Shown: one piece after another, positions 12,890-13,005 of the stretch | Numbering within the stretch: the stretch's first letter is position 1 | How the letters are laid out: every line of letters begins with the position of its first letter | Origin: JBQTKD01 sp052389435 | GTDB taxonomy: Bacteria; Actinomycetota; Actinomycetes; Sporichthyales; Sporichthyaceae | Length of the DNA: 13,005 nucleotides | Direction of reading: 5' to 3' | Assembly: GCA_052389435.1 (NCBI GenBank) | Contig: JBQTIB010000016.1 | Location: forward strand, 1 to 13,005 | Program-made: the position numbers and the translations under genes | Notes under the pieces: generated by a model | Database searches by the model: none | Told to the model about the DNA's origin: nothing | The model's input: only the letters and a program-made list of their open reading frames with translations

Positions 12890-13005
12890 GGGGGGGGGGG
12901 GGGGGCCCCCCCCCCCCCCCCCCCCCCCCGCCGGGGCGGGCCCCCCGGCGCGGGTGCCCGGGGCGGCGCGCGGCGGGCGGACAGAGGGTGGGGGGGGGGC
13001 GCCCC
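12890..13005. other. homopolymeric contig end, probable artefact
   Basis: A run of 16 G (12890-12905) is followed directly by 24 C (12906-12929), then only G/C-rich low-complexity sequence to the end. Genomic runs of this length are not expected in an actinomycete, and the pattern is what read-through of no-signal poly-G reads and their complements would give. Base calls here should not be interpreted biologically. Confidence 0.7.

Noticed and set aside
12890..12930. G-run as a G-quadruplex or phase-variable tract
   Set aside because: It sits at a contig end next to equally implausible C runs; an artefact explains both ends.
1..13005. CRISPR arrays, insertion sequences, integrases, toxin-antitoxin pairs or defence genes
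   Set aside because: No regularly spaced repeats, transposase or nuclease motifs, or terminal inverted repeats were found on either strand.

Overview
The window is very GC-rich DNA with strong G/C bias at third codon positions, actinobacterial -10 boxes, a leaderless start and a tRNA gene without an encoded CCA end. Together these point to an actinomycete, plausibly Pseudonocardiaceae; the family-level guess is weak. Both ends (about 1-130 and 12890-13005) collapse into long G and C homopolymers that look like assembly or sequencing artefacts, so the window is probably close to a whole draft contig.

Layout. (i) 141-503 (-): a small membrane-anchored or secreted low-complexity protein. It is divergent from a two-gene operon on the + strand: a single-pass membrane protein with a Pro-rich tail (727-1362), overlapping by ATGA a large secreted alpha/beta-hydrolase-fold protein (1359-3572) that has lost its nucleophile serine. 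(ii) 3573-3934: a 362-bp gap with a GC hairpin just after the stop codon, then a long imperfect stem-loop, then a candidate operator. (iii) 3935-4891 (+): a secreted alpha/beta hydrolase with an intact GSSAG nucleophile elbow. (iv) 5076-7073 (-): a flavodoxin-like protein followed by a polytopic GT-C-like membrane protein, probably one transcript. (v) 7393-8604 (+): an AlaA/AspC-type PLP aminotransferase, probably translated from a leaderless mRNA, behind a 319-bp region with two inverted repeats. (vi) 8933-9835 (-): an unrecognised protein with an EP repeat and a duplicated TQPVDL motif. (vii) 9984-12551 (-): a PAS-PAS protein whose histidine-kinase and receiver modules have lost most catalytic residues. 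(viii) 12721-12811 (+): tRNA-Ser(GCU), with a promoter and two downstream hairpins.

Nothing here forms a recognisable defence system, biosynthetic cluster or mobile element; most of it reads as ordinary chromosomal DNA. The common thread of interest is loss of catalytic residues in otherwise intact genes: a secreted pseudo-hydrolase beside an apparently active hydrolase, and a PAS protein built from a pseudo-kinase and pseudo-receiver. The structured RNA element at 3613-3671 is the best candidate for something not explained by the genes. All family assignments rest on motif reading only, without database searches.
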